This document shows, piece by piece, positions 12,322 to 23,124 of a stretch of 64,000 nucleotides of DNA (position 1 is the first letter of the stretch; each line of letters begins with the position of its first letter). Source of the DNA: Desmodus rotundus (Eukaryota > Chordata > Mammalia > Chiroptera > Phyllostomidae); assembly GCF_022682495.2 (NCBI RefSeq), contig NC_071389.1:56008239-56072238 (forward strand). Direction: 5' to 3'. A model generated the notes under the pieces. The model did not search any database and was not told the origin of the DNA. It saw only the letters and a program-made list of their open reading frames with translations. The translations under genes were made by a program, and so were the position numbers.

Positions 12322-12690
12322 TGTTGTGGACGGAATGTTTTTGCCTCCTCAGAATTCAAGTGTTGAAACTGTGCTCCCCAATGTGATGGTATTTGAAGGT
12401 GGGACATTTGAAGAAGAGCAATTAGGTTTAGATTAATTCATGAGTGTGGGATTTTTATAACGGGATTAGTGCCCCAGAAGAGAAAAAGAGGGAGATCTTA
12501 CTCAGGAAAGATGAGGTTGTAGCTAGAAGGCTGCCATCTGCAAGCCAAGAAAAGGGCCTTCACCAGACGCTGAATCTGCTCACACCTTGGTCTTGGACTT
12601 CCCAAGCTCCAGAACTGTGGGAAACAAATGTCTATTGTTTAAGCCACCAGTCTCAGGTGTTGGTTACAGCAGCTTGAGCAGACTAGGAGA
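12322..12690 (+). mobile_element. MLT1-type (MaLR/ERVL) solo LTR
   Basis: Starts TGTTGTGGACGGAATGTTTT. It carries AATGTGATGGTATTTGAAGG, GGGATTAGTGCCC, CCTTCACCAGACGCTGAATC, GACTTCCCAAGCTCCAGAAC and TGTTTAAGCCACC, and ends near AGACTAGGAGA. This is the full order of an MLT1 LTR. Imperfect 5 bp flanks ATGGG (12317-12321) and GTGGG (12691-12695) fit retroviral integration. No internal region or partner LTR is present. Confidence 0.85.
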
Positions 12691-12695
12691 GTGGG

Positions 12696-13670
12696 GAAGA
12701 TACTGTTGGCCAGGGCCCTTCCTGCTTTCCTTTTGTTTCATGGGACTTACATGTTGTGTGCTCTTGTTTTCTTATATTTACCACATCTTGATTATTGGAA
12801 ACACTTCCTGTAACCAACCAAAGTCCTCTTTCCTTGGCATTATATTTATATTTTTCTACTGTTCTTTGTTCAAGCAGCAACTCTTGGATTGCTAAACTTT
12901 ATTTGTTTATAAATTATCTTGTTTGTTTGCCAAGTCAATTGCATGTGGGGTAAGCCATTTTAGTGTGTAATAGGTCTTAATGTCTTTTGCAAGTCCCTCC
13001 CACAATGTGGTTATATTCACACATGAAAATAAATTTGACTGCATTTAGTAGAAAACATTGTTTTATTATTCTATGTAATGATGAATAACTGGTTTGATAG
13101 CTTTTTCAAATTTTGGGCTGTTGGATTTAGTCCTGTGTAGATATGGTCCATAAGAATTGTTAGCTTATATAAACATTGCATTAGAAGTTTTAAAAGGTTT
13201 TAAAATCTTACCACAAAGTAAATAAAATTTGCCTCAGTACTGTAATTTATCAACATTGCTAGTAAACTTTAGAATTTAATCTATAGTAAGCTTCCTAAAA
13301 TAGTAAGTTTTATTTTACACATCTAGTAAAAAAGACTAGGTTTTCCCCTTGTCTTTCAATTCATTTGGATACATTGTCATGAAGAGTTATTCAAAAACAT
13401 GACAGACTTGTACTGAAACCACATTAGCTTGATTTACGTGAAATTGCTATTAGACCAAAAAATTGTAGCTAATATTACTACTAATTATTTTTATTAACTC
13501 CCTGATTTTCCCCTTCTAAATTTAATATTTTCGTCACAACCTGGAAATTAAACCACTGTGCTCACTCACTTCCAGAAGTCCACGGGGTCAGTGCTGGCTT
13601 GTCATGGTCTCGTATGTCCACGCACACACCCGTGAAACATACGTGTGAGTTTTGGAGGATGGATATTGTA
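12696..13670. other. No gene recognised
   Basis: AT-rich DNA. A short CpG-containing hairpin lies at 13611-13643 (arms CGTATGTCCACG and CGTGAAACATACG). Confidence 0.4.
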
Positions 13671-14224
13671 TAGATTGGCCGAAAGTTCCGTTTGCTTTTG
13701 TCTGTAGCACAGCTGTACTAGCACTCAGTTGTCTTTAACCTCATTTGAAACGATTTTGTTAGATTGTATTGTGACAGCTGTCATATCAGCATACATTTAT
13801 AAAAATGATCAAAATTGGTGAATTCTTGCATAGCCATTTTAATATTGAAGATGGAGGAAAATATGCAACATTTGCAGCATATTGTGCATTATTACTTTAG
13901 GAAAGGTAAAAAACACAGATGAAGCGCAAAATAAAGCTCTGTGCAATGTAGGGTGAAGGTGCTGTGGCTGATGGAACATGTCAAAAATAGTTTGTGAAGT
14001 TTGGTGCTGGAGATTTTTTGCTGGACGATGCTCCACAGTTGGGAAGACCGGTTGAAGTTGATAGCGGTCAAATTGAGACATTAATTGAGAACAATCAACA
14101 TTATTCTATTCGAGGGATAGCTGACATACTCAAAATATCCAAATCAATAAAGTTATTGGTGAAAATAAAAAATGTCTCCTTTATTTTATGGAAAAAACTA
14201 AATAGACTTTTTGGTCAAACCATA
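13671..14224 (+). mobile_element. Internally deleted mariner (Tc1/mariner, Hsmar2-like)
   Basis: The left terminal repeat (GATTGGCCGAAAGTTCCGTT, 13673 onward) and the right one (inverse complement near 14186-14222, ..TTTTTGGTCAAACC) lie inside TA/AT target remnants. Between them is the N-terminal, helix-turn-helix part of a mariner transposase (about 13840-14150), which then jumps directly to the element's 3' end. The catalytic DD-D domain is missing. The element is therefore a dead, non-autonomous copy of about 550 bp; full-length relatives are about 1.3 kb. Confidence 0.85.
13840..14160 (+). pseudogene. Truncated mariner transposase N-terminus
   Basis: In the frame open from 13994 the protein reads ..GAGDFLLDDAP.., GRPVEVDS.. 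and ENNQHYSIRGIADILKIS, the linker and second helix-turn-helix of mariner transposases. The earlier N-terminal part is in other frames, so it is frameshifted. After the ILKIS segment the frame runs into mariner 3' flanking sequence and then host DNA to 14452, giving a chimeric 152-codon frame with no catalytic residues. It cannot be a working transposase. Confidence 0.8.
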
Positions 14225-14559
14225 TTTCTCAGGAGTGGACCAACCTATTTTGAAAATTTGGTCAAAATGAAATATGCCACTAATAATTTGGACACCTTTA
14301 TTTTGCTAACAGTCGATAATAGTTCTCTCATTCCCTGTGTCCATTGGGAGAGGTCTTGTGAATGCTTTTGTGTTCAGTCCGGGTCACAAGGATTCACTGA
14401 ACTCTTATATGTTGGAGAGTTAGCAGGGGGTTGGGAAGATAAAGATGACTAAGATATAAATTTGTCAGAACAGTATCACATATTGCAGCATGAGTGTTAA
14501 ATAAGGTTAAAGTACATCTGTAAAAAATAAAACAAAACTCCACAATCATTCCAATAGCA

Positions 14560-14690
14560 AGGAATTAATTCTACAAGTATTTATGAAGCCCTGCCATAAA
14601 CAAGACACATGTTAGGCACGCTGTCTCCAGTGTGATACGGCACTGGACAAAACACACATTCTTCCTGGCCCTCTGGAGCAAAGCCTTAAG
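14560..14690 (-). repeat. L2 LINE 3' fragment
   Basis: TACAAGTATTTATGAAGCCCTGCC then TTAGGCACGCTGTCTCCAGT and GGACAAAACACACATTC follow the reversed L2 tail. Confidence 0.55.
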
Positions 14691-14789
14691 TGACGCATAT
14701 TTGGCAATAACTATATAGCTCTTTGCAAAGGTCTTCAATTGGTTTTGCTCTCGCTGCTGGGGCGACCTCTCTGAGACAGGAATTTGATT

Positions 14790-15235
14790 ATGTCACTTTC
14801 CTTGCTTAACAGTCCTGACTGACATTCTTGTTGCCTAATGAAAAAAGGTCAAATTCTTTAACATGGCTTTACACAATGATACTAGATTCATTTTCTAGTC
14901 TCTCCCTGCTTCTCCTCATGCGTCTAACATTGTGGTCAAACCAGAATACTTGCTGACCCCCAAACATCTTGGGTGGTTTCATGCCTCTGTGCCCTTGCTC
15001 ACATGGCCCCTTTTACCTGAAAGGTCCTACCCACCTCCCGCCCCCCAACCTGCACACAGACATCTTTTACACTCGCTCTTCTGGCAAATGCCCACACACT
15101 CCTAGACCACCCATTCAATGATCTCCCCAGCATAATCACTGTGTTTCTGTAGCCCTTCCGTAACTCATCTACTGCAATATTTATGAGAGTTGTTTTTGTG
15201 TCAGCCTCCTGGACTAGATGACAAGGTCTTTGAGA
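14790..15235 (+). repeat. L2 LINE fragment
   Basis: Sense L2 sequence upstream of its 3' end. The order is CTTGCTTAACAGTCCTGACTG, AATTCTTTAACATGGCTTTAC, CCTCTGTGCCCTTGCTCA, then GACTAGATGACAAGGTCTTTGAG. No coding frame survives. Confidence 0.65.
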
Positions 15236-15239
15236 GTTC

Positions 15240-15862
15240 TAAACTGGATCCATCTTAAGCTTCAACTACCCCTGGTGCTGAAGCTTCCTCCATACCATTT
15301 CTTAAGAGGTTGCTTTTGTTTCCTAAAACGAGAACAAAACTGGGTCTCACCTTTCCAAGAACTTCTAAGTACACAATCTCATTACAAACTTAGAACTACC
15401 TTGTGGAGAAAGTAGAATTGTATCCAGTTCATAGGCAAGGATCTGTGAAGTGCTCGTTTCAAAATAATCAAAAAGTGTTGGGATTGTGGTTGTTTTACAT
15501 TCTCGTCTCTGTTCATTCACATCAATTTTGGGGTCTGTCTATACCAAAATTCCATGTGATTTTCTTTTTACAAAACTCATAGTCATATCAGAAAAGGAAC
15601 CCAAGCCATGGCTTTTCCACTGGACTGAATGAATAAACATTGGCTGAGTAGAATACGGTTCCTCTCGGTAGTCCTTGTTACCAAGTTAACCAAGGGCATG
15701 AGTGGGCAGTCATGGTGATGGCTCGTGCTCTGATGACCAGGTGGTGTGACTGGCCTCTCACAGGCTGTAGCCCACCCTGAGTGCTCCTGGCTCTGGGCTG
15801 TGGTTTTTACTATTGCTACCACTTTGTTTCTCTTGCCGTGCCCCCAGGGCTGCCTTCCATCA
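15240..15862. other. No gene recognised
   Basis: Mixed-composition unique sequence up to the left target-site duplication (15863-15876) of the half-LINE that follows. Confidence 0.4.
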
Positions 15863-16251
15863 GTATCTAGACTTTTTTTTTTTTTTAAATATATTTATTG
15901 ATTATGCTATTACAGTTGTCCCATTCCCCCCCCCACTCCACTCCATTCTGCCCACCCCCCTCCCTCCCACATTGCCCCCCCCCATAGTTCATGTCCATGG
16001 GTCATACTTATAAGTTCTTTGGCTTCTACTTTTCCTACACTATTTTTACCCTCCCCCTGTCTATTTTCCACCTATCATCTATGCTACTTATTCTCTGTAC
16101 CTTTACCCCCCTCTCCCCCTCCCACTCCCTTATTGACAACCCTCATGTTCTAGTTGTTTGCCTAGTTTGCTCTCATTTTTGTTTTATGTGTGGCCGTTAA
16201 TAACTGAGTTTGCTGTCATTTTTACTGTTCTTATTTTTGATCTTCTTTTTC

Positions 16252-16977
16252 TTAGGTAAGTCCCTTTAACATTTCATATAATAAGGGCTTGGTGATGATG
16301 AGCTTCTTTAACTTGACCTTATCTGAGAAGCACTTTATCTTCCCTTCCATTCTAAATGATAGCTTTGCTGGATACAGTAATCTTGGACGTAGGTCCTTGC
16401 GTTTAATCTTGGGTAATGTAATTATGATGTGCCTTGGTGTGTTCCTCCTTGGGTCCAGCTTCTTTGGGACTCTCTGAGCTTCCTGGACTTCCCAGAAGTC
16501 TATTTCCTTTGCCAGATCGGGGAAGTTCTCCATTATTTGTTCAAATAAGTTTTCAATTTTTTGTTCTTCCTCTTCTCCTTCTGGCACCCCTGTAATTCGG
16601 ATGTTGGAACGTTTCAAGGTGTCCTGGAGGTTCCTAAGCCTCTCCTCATTTTTCCAAGTTCTTGTTTCTTCATTCTTTTCTGGTTGGATGTTTGTTTCTT
16701 CCTTCTGGTCCATACCATTGATTTGAGTCCCAGTTTCCTTCTCATCACTATTGGTTCCCTGTACATTTTCCTTTGTTTCTCTTAGCATAGGCTTCATTTT
16801 TTCATCTGTTTTTCGAACAGATTCAACCAAATCTGTGAACATATTGATAACCAGTGCTTTGAACTGTGCATCCGATAGGTTGGCTATCTCTTCCTCGCTT
16901 AGTTGTATTTTTTCTGGAGCTTTGAAGTGTTCTGTCATTTGGGCCATTTTTTTGTTGTTGTTTGTCTGTCTTGGCAC
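16252..16977 (-). CDS. L1 ORF1 protein (RNA-binding), internally shortened, open frame
   Basis: A 241-codon uninterrupted frame. L1 ORF1p is an RNA-binding chaperone that coats L1 RNA as trimers. Visible parts: an L1-type N-terminus with IANLSDAQFKALVINM (31-46), a charged Glu/Lys-rich segment (about 60-120) in place of the usual long coiled coil, the RRM hallmark NIRITGVPEGEE (125-136), PRHIIITLPKIK (181-192), and the C-terminal domain RPRLLYPAKLSFRMEGKIK (197-215) ending MLKGLT. L1 ORF1p is normally about 300-370 residues. Here the segment joining the RRM to the C-terminal domain is missing after residue 192, although sister copies at 20.8 and 28.8 kb retain it, so about 150-170 bp were lost without breaking the frame. 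The start could also be Met11. Whether it is expressed is unknown. Confidence 0.8.
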   Translation of the reverse strand: MPRQTNNNKKMAQMTEHFKAPEKIQLSEEEIANLSDAQFKALVINMFTDLVESVRKTDEKMKPMLRETKENVQGTNSDEKETGTQINGMDQKEETNIQPEKNEETRTWKNEERLRNLQDTLKRSNIRITGVPEGEEEEQKIENLFEQIMENFPDLAKEIDFWEVQEAQRVPKKLDPRRNTPRHIIITLPKIKRKDLRPRLLYPAKLSFRMEGKIKCFSDKVKLKKLIITKPLLYEMLKGLT

Positions 16978-17353
16978 GTCTGTTACTTTAAGGGGTGGAG
17001 CCTTAGGTGTTCACCCAGGCGGGGTAATGCTGGTTGCTGCGCTGTGACACTGTACGTGAGGGAGGGGCCCAAGTGGGAGCAATGGTGCCTGCCTCACTGT
17101 CCTCCGGATTTCAATCTTTCACTCCGATACCCACAATCAAACTGGGCCACTCCGGTGCTGGTTCCCGAGTAAGTGGGCCTGTGCACACTCTAGGTCCCTG
17201 TGGGTCTCTCCAACAACCTCTCCTGTGAGGCTGGGAGTCTCGCCTGCTGCCGCCCCAACCCCCAGGGGCGCTTTCAATCAGAGGTTTGAGGCTTTATTTC
17301 CCCGAGCTGGAGCCCTGGGTTGTACAGTCTGCTTCGCTGCCCACCATTCGTCA

Positions 17354-17530
17354 GGTTTATCTGTGGGTGAATGTGGTGCCGCAGGGTGCTACCCGCCACT
17401 CTGCCTGCCCCACTCTCTGCCACTCTGAGTCCGGCCCTCTGGGTTTATCTGTACAAATGTGGGGCTGCAGGGTCTGCTAGTGCTCGGACTGCCTGCGCCC
17501 TTTGTCCCACACTCTGCCAGTCTCAGTCCC
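17354..17530. repeat. Two-unit tandem repeat in the half-LINE leader
   Basis: Two imperfect units about 88 bp long, starting GGTTTATCTGT at 17354 and 17442. Both contain a GCAGGG-T-CTA core and a CCCAC-CTCTGCCA-TCT end. Duplicated leader units resemble monomer-type L1 promoters; function here is inferred only. Confidence 0.65.
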
Positions 17531-17954
17531 GCCACAGCCACGCGAGTTCTCTCCACCCCGGTGCCCGTCTCCGCCCCTCCTACCAGTCTGGATGTGTTTA
17601 TTTTCTATTTCCTTGGTGTCGGTCCCCCTTGCTGTTCGATTCTCTGTCAGTTCTGGTTGTGCGAGGAGGCGCAGTGTGTCTACCTACGCCGCCATCTTGG
17701 TTCTAGTAAAAAAGTGTATCTAGACTTTTGTCACTATTCTTGGAGTGGCATTTGTGGCCCAGTTCTTAGAACTCAGGAATATTCTTCCACAGGGAATGAG
17801 ATTTTGTGTCCAAAAGAGGGAACCTAAGGACATCAGATGGGCTTCACCCCTGAGAACTTGACATCATCGCTGTCTAGCAGTGTTCAAGTCTCTTCGTTGT
17901 TTTTTCCAAGGGGCTTTAAGGGCCTGATACAGGTAGATTTATCTTTCAATGTTC

Positions 17955-18192
17955 TTTCAACCAATACTTACTGAGTACTTACTCTACCTTAAGCAATATG
18001 CTAGAGTGTAGCATGTTCCATCCCAAAATTGCAATGTTATCCCAAATTAGCTGTCCGTTACAAGTGAGGGAACCTTGGATCTGAGAGTTCAGATTTTTGT
18101 CCAAGGCAACAAACCCAGTAAGTGGCAGAGATGGGATCGGAACAGGCCTGCCTGACTAAAGCCTTAGTTCTTCCTGTTGCCTCATGCTGCTT
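17955..18192 (-). repeat. MIR SINE
   Basis: Antisense MIR: CTTACTGAGTACTTACTCTAC, AAGGCAACAAACCCAGTAAG, then GGCAGAGATGGGATCGGAAC. Confidence 0.65.
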
Positions 18193-18194
18193 CC

Positions 18195-19760
18195 TAATAT
18201 GGACAGGACCACCATGTATATGGTCACTTAAGATTCAGAGGATTTGACAAGTAAGAATGACATTGCCCTGCAGCTAGCGTTTAAGAATTTACTGGGAGAA
18301 TACTCCTGCTAAAGCACCACTAGAATCTCTAAGGTTTGTAAGACATTGTAAATGGCAATAAAAGGCAGCTCCTTGTACATAGTTCATTTTTGCTCTTCCT
18401 CTTCAACTACAAATGTAAGGCAAAGAAAAAGTATTTTTTGTAACTTAACTGTCTGAGCGACTTAGACATTCTGGAGGGATTCTTATTTTCTCTACTCTCA
18501 CAAGCCCTCAGAGGACTAACATGTTAAAAATTAGGATTATTCTTTCCAGATGTTGGAGTTTTGATTGCAAGTAGAATAGGAGTAGCTAAGTGGTGGTGGA
18601 GCTGGCATTGCTGAATGGAAAATGTTCAGACAATACATGAAGAAATGCCAAGTCTCTTGCAATTTCGTTTGTATTGATATGTGTTTAGCTCAGCCAGTTG
18701 TACTTGAGGTTTTGGGGCTGACTAGAATGACCAGGCAAAGAACTCTGGGGGTATTCCTCCCTATTCCACTGTAATTCCTGACTATTGAGTAGATTAAAGA
18801 AATTAATTCTGCATTTAGGTAAGAAATATATACCATCAGTGAATATGATAAGTTATTTAAAAATTGCTTAATTCAGAAAGGAAATGAGAAATCAGATTGG
18901 AGGGAAATTCAGACTATTTAATGAATAATTGCCTCTAAAATTACCATCATGTGTTTTAAGAAAGCCATAATTCACTATTAAATTATATTAATTTGTTTAA
19001 TTTCATCTTCTGCCTTAAAAATACTTCAAGCCTTGTTCATTTTTGTACAAGGAATCTTCCTGAAGATTCCTTGCCTGTCCTTAGAATATGATTTTATTTA
19101 TTTCAGGGGTAACTACTCAGTTTGCCTTTCCATCACTCTTGGACTTTCTAATGGGAACCAACTTTTGGTCCGTAAAATTTTCCCCCGCAAAATTACCTTG
19201 TCGGTTTAGAAGCTGACATGTATCAGTAAAGCTGGTGGCAATTTTGACCATGACTATATTCCCATTTTAAAGTAAAAACCATTTCATTCTCTCCATGTTT
19301 ATCACCCAGTAATTTTGGCCAGGGCTTGGTCTGGTTTTTCAATTTGCCATTGTCTTTTCAACCATGAGAGAAGACAGCAGGTATCACAAGGTAGTGTGTG
19401 TGTGTTCACTTCAGTGAGGAAACCTCTACCTGAGATTCCTGCATCTTGTCTTTCGGTTTCTGTAACATAGAAGGCAAAATGGAAGAGGGAAAAGAACTGT
19501 ATATTACCAGTCCAAACTGTAAGTTGTCCAGATAATGCTTTTATTACTCTAAAATCACCTTCAGTTTTTCTGATATTGGAAAATTATTCTGTGTAACAAA
19601 ATCTAACTGTAGAATTTTTTTCTTTGTGTGTAGTTTTGTTGAAATAGTGGTTAGCAAATCCCAGAGATCTCTTTGGAGTTAGGAATTCTGGACTCAAGAA
19701 GAAAAAACAGTTTGGAAAACAATTTTATAAATTCAATTTTATTAACAAAAATTTTCTGAT
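18195..19760. other. No gene recognised
   Basis: Repeat-poor unique DNA. One notable local structure is the perfect hairpin at 19048-19073. I see no exon with supported splice sites. Confidence 0.4.
19048..19073. repeat. Perfect 12-bp-arm inverted repeat
   Basis: CAAGGAATCTTC and its exact reverse complement GAAGATTCCTTG are separated by CT, giving a 26-nt near-perfect palindrome. Confidence 0.9.
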
Positions 19761-19764
19761 AGAG

Positions 19765-19975
19765 GCAGCATGACAAATGGAAAGACTCTGGAGCCAGACA
19801 AGGCTAGGTTTGAATCCTGGTTCGGCCACTTGCTAACCAGATCAACTTGGCAAGAATATTTCACTCTGGGAACCTCAGTTTCTTCCTTTGTAAAATGATG
19901 AAATGAATATGTAAGTATTATTATGAGAAATCAATATATGAAAATTTATACCAGTAAAGGCCTCTCAATAATTTG
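19765..19975 (+). repeat. MIR SINE
   Basis: Well preserved sense MIR: TCTGGAGCCAGACAAGGCTAG, GTTTGAATCCTGGTTCGGCC, CCTCAGTTTCTTCCTTTGTA, and a degraded 3' end. Confidence 0.8.
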
Positions 19976-20109
19976 AAAGTACTTAAACTTTTAATATGAA
20001 AGTTGATTGTATTTGCACTGCGGAGCACAGTAGCCACACAAAATGAAAGATTAATGCTATGCAGCCTAAATGTGGATATGAATCTTCCTCCTTGTTGCCA
20101 TGGCTATGA

Positions 20110-20215
20110 ATAATAATACTAATAGCTATCATTTATTGTGTTCTTACACTGTACTAGGTGGTGTATAAACATATGTAATTTAATTTTCAAAACTACCCTG
20201 TGGGGGTAGTTTATG
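20110..20215 (-). repeat. MIR SINE fragment
   Basis: ATTTATTGTGTTCTTACACTG, TACTAGGTGGTGTA and AACTACCCTGTGGGGGTAG give the reversed MIR 3' half. Confidence 0.65.
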
Positions 20216-20837
20216 TGATTTTAAGTAATGAGCTTAGCTGAAATTGAAAATTTGAAAACAATTTACTTTGTCATTCTGCACACACAGACATTGGATTTTT
20301 ATAAAAATAAGCAAAGCTAAATCAACTCCTCTCACAGACCTTAGAAATCAGGGTTTTAGTCATGTGGGAAAAGCTCCAGGAAAAAAAAAGTTGTAAAAAG
20401 AATCTGAATGTTCTGTTTATTCATTTTTTAAGCAGGTATGTGATTAAAAAATAAGTCTTAGGACCTACCTATCAAGTCTGCTAAGACTGTGAACAGCATG
20501 ATTTGAACCGCACCAGTGAGGCCGGTGAGGAAGTGAAAGCTGCTTCCATCTGTTCTTTACAAAGTGCAGCTGCTCGAAAGTAGGTGCTTTATACCTACTT
20601 AGTAGGTGCTTAATATAGTGGATACTTGATAATGCTTACTTAATGATACTTTGTTAAATAGAGAAATTAGCTTTTAATACAAAAAGTATATCTATTTGAA
20701 CCTCCTTAAGAGAATTTTTTCCCATTGATAATTTTAAAGTTTTCAAAAACTTTTTAAGTTTTTTAAGTTCATTTTAAAGCTATTCTGAGTCTTTCTAAAC
20801 TTGGAATTTTGTCATAAAACATTTTTTCTTCTCATTT

Positions 20838-22842
20838 GTATTATTTATTTACTTTTAAAATATGTTTAATTGATTATTCTATTGCAGTTGTCCCAATTTT
20901 TCTCCCTTTCCCTCCTCTGCCTGGTAACCTCATTTTCTCCAGCAATCCCTGCCCCTTAGTTCATGGCCATGGGTCATACACATAAGTTCTTTGGCTTCAT
21001 TTCCTATACTATTCTTAACCTCCCCTGTCTATTTTGTACCTACCATTTATGCTTCTTATTCCCTGTACCTTTCCCCTATTCTCTCCCTTCCCCTCCCAGC
21101 TAATAACCCTCCAAGTGATCTCCATATCTGTGATTTTGTTCCTGTTCTAGTTCACTTAGTTTGGTTTTTAGATTCAGTTTTTGATAGTTGTGAATTTATT
21201 GCCACTTTAACATTCATAGTTTGATCTTCTTTTTCTTAAATAAGTCCCTTTAACATTTCATGTAATAAAGTCTTGGTGATCATGAGCTCCTTTAGCTTTA
21301 CATTGTCTGGGAAGCACTTTATCTGCCCTTCCATTCTAAATGATAGCTCTGCTGGATACAGTAATCTAGATTGTAGGCACTTGCTTTTTATCACTTTGAA
21401 TACTTCTTACCAGTCCCTTCTAGCCTGCAAAGTTTCTTTTGAGAAATCACCTGATAGTATTACAGGAACTGCTTTGTAGGTGATCTCTGCTTTTCTCTTG
21501 CTGCTTTCAAGATTCAATCTTTATCTTCAACCGTTGGCATTTTAATTTTGTGTCTTGGTGTGATCCTCTCTCTTCAGGTCCAACTCTCTGTGCTTCCTGG
21601 AATTGTATGTATATTTCCATCATCAAATTAAGGAAGTTTTCTTTCATCGTTTTTTCAGATAAGTTTTAAATTTCTTGCTTTTCCTCTTCTTCTGACATCC
21701 CTATGATTTGGATGTTGGTACATTTGGAGATGTCCCAGAGGCTTCTTATACTGTTCTTTTTTTTTTTTTTTTTAATTCTTATTTATTCTTGCTGTTTTGG
21801 TTGAATGCTTACTCCTTCCTTGTGTTCCAAATTGTTGATTTGAATGCTGGCTTCCTTGCCTTCACTGCTGGTTCCCTGTAGATTTTTCTTTATTTCACTT
21901 AGTGTAACCTTCATTTCTTCCTTTATGTTGTTGCTGTACTCAGTGAATTCTTCAAGCATCCTGATCACCAGTGTTGTGAACTCTGCATCTGATAGGTTTG
22001 TTTCATTTAGTTCTTTTTATGGGGTTTTGTTTTGTTCTTTCATTTGGGCCATATTTCTTTGTCTCCTCAATTTGGCAGCATCCCTGTGTTTGTTTCTGTA
22101 TATTAAGTAGAGCTTCTTTGAGTCCCTGTCTTAGTAGTATGGCCTAGTGTAGAAAAGGCACCTGTAAATTGTGTGGGGTGGAACCTTAGGTAATTACCAG
22201 GGTGGGGCAACCCACTTCTCTACTTTGTGGCTCTATGTGGAGGGATGGCTCAGAGAGGGGACGGAGCTTCTGCCTGGCTTATGGAGGTTTCCCCAGCACT
22301 TGGCCCATTTCCAGTTACTTTGCCCACTCTCTGTATATGACTGGTGTCCTTCCAGCTGTTGCCCTGGTGGTGAATCCCAGAATGGGTGGATTTGTGTATC
22401 TTGTAAGAACATGTGGATCCTTTAATTAGAGTCCCTGAAAATCTGGCAGTGTCTTCTGCAGCTCCAACCCCCACTGCTTTTTACAGCCAGAAGTTATGGG
22501 AATTTATTGGTCTGGCCTGGGGCTGATATCACTTACTCCCAAGGTATCCCTCCTGATTTTTATCTGCTATATGTGAATGTTGGACCACGCCTGCTGCCAC
22601 TGCCACCATTCTGTGCCAGACAGCATTTCATCACCTTTCTGCCCATCTCTGCCTCTCTGCCCCTCCTATCCACCTGGATGTTTGTGTCTTCTTTAAATCC
22701 CTGGTTCCATACTGTCAGACTTCCATACAGTTTGATTTTCTGATAGTTCTGGGGTTGTTTGTTTTTGAGGTTTAGTTGTAATTTCTTTGTGGTCACTCAA
22801 AGAGGTAAAGTTTGTCTACTAAGCCTCCATCTTGACTGGAAG
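20838..22842 (-). mobile_element. ORF2-less L1 (HAL1-like half-LINE), copy 2
   Basis: Same order as copy 1 on the minus strand: 5' end CAAGATGGAGGC (22823-22834), GC-richer leader to about 22030, ORF1 remains (about 22020-21260), 3' UTR, and an L1 end at 20855-20900 with GGGACAACTGCAATAG. Short flanking repeats TCTCATTT at 20830-20837 and 22843-22850 are compatible with a target-site duplication. ORF1 is broken. It retains the RRM-to-CTD segment lost in copy 1 but carries an expanded poly-T (minus-strand poly-A) of about 18 at 21757-21775. Confidence 0.82.
21260..22020 (-). pseudogene. Disrupted L1 ORF1 of half-LINE copy 2
   Basis: Minus-strand translation in pieces. One open piece at 21783-21968 reads ..MLEEFTEYSNNIKEEMK.. 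and ..IQINNLEHKEG.., both standard L1 ORF1 N-terminal motifs. The A-run at 21757-21775 and scattered stops break the frame. Confidence 0.75.
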
Positions 22843-23124
22843 TCTCATTTTTAAAATTTTGAAAATATTTTTTAAATGCCAGAATTTCATACATAAGAAT
22901 ATCTCATATTTAATTCTTACAAATAAATACATGAAGTGATATAATTTGGAAAGCTTTATATCATGAATAGCTGAAGAAGAGAAATGATAAAATTTGAAAC
23001 ATTCCAGTGAGCTTAAATTTTGTACATAATCCAGTTTCTTTGTTTTCTGTGAATATTTTCTGGACATTGAAAGAGTAAAGCAAAAGAATAATAAGCACTG
23101 TTAATATATTGCAGTACATTATAT

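Larger units (their letters stand above)
15877..17715 (-). mobile_element. Complete ORF2-less L1 (HAL1-like half-LINE), copy 1
   Basis: A full insertion with a 14 bp target-site duplication, GTATCTAGACTTTT, at 15863-15876 and 17716-17729. Read on the minus strand it has a 5' end with the YY1-type motif CCAAGATGGCGGC (17688-17700), a GC-rich ~0.7 kb leader, ORF1 (16977-16252), a 3' UTR of about 0.37 kb and a poly-A tail at 15871-15886. No reverse-transcriptase or endonuclease sequence lies between ORF1 and the 3' UTR, so it needs another L1 for movement. The open ORF1 and exact duplication suggest it is the youngest of the four copies in the window. Confidence 0.88.

Noticed and set aside
13994..14452. 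152-codon frame as a functional transposase
   Set aside because: Only the DNA-binding part is mariner; the catalytic domain is absent and the last third is host flank.
17354..17530. CRISPR-like repeat array
   Set aside because: Only two long imperfect units with no spacers, inside a LINE leader in a mammalian genome.
16978..17705. Several overlapping plus-strand frames of 60-120 codons as genes
   Set aside because: They arise from the GC-rich leader of the half-LINE read in the wrong direction, with no homology.
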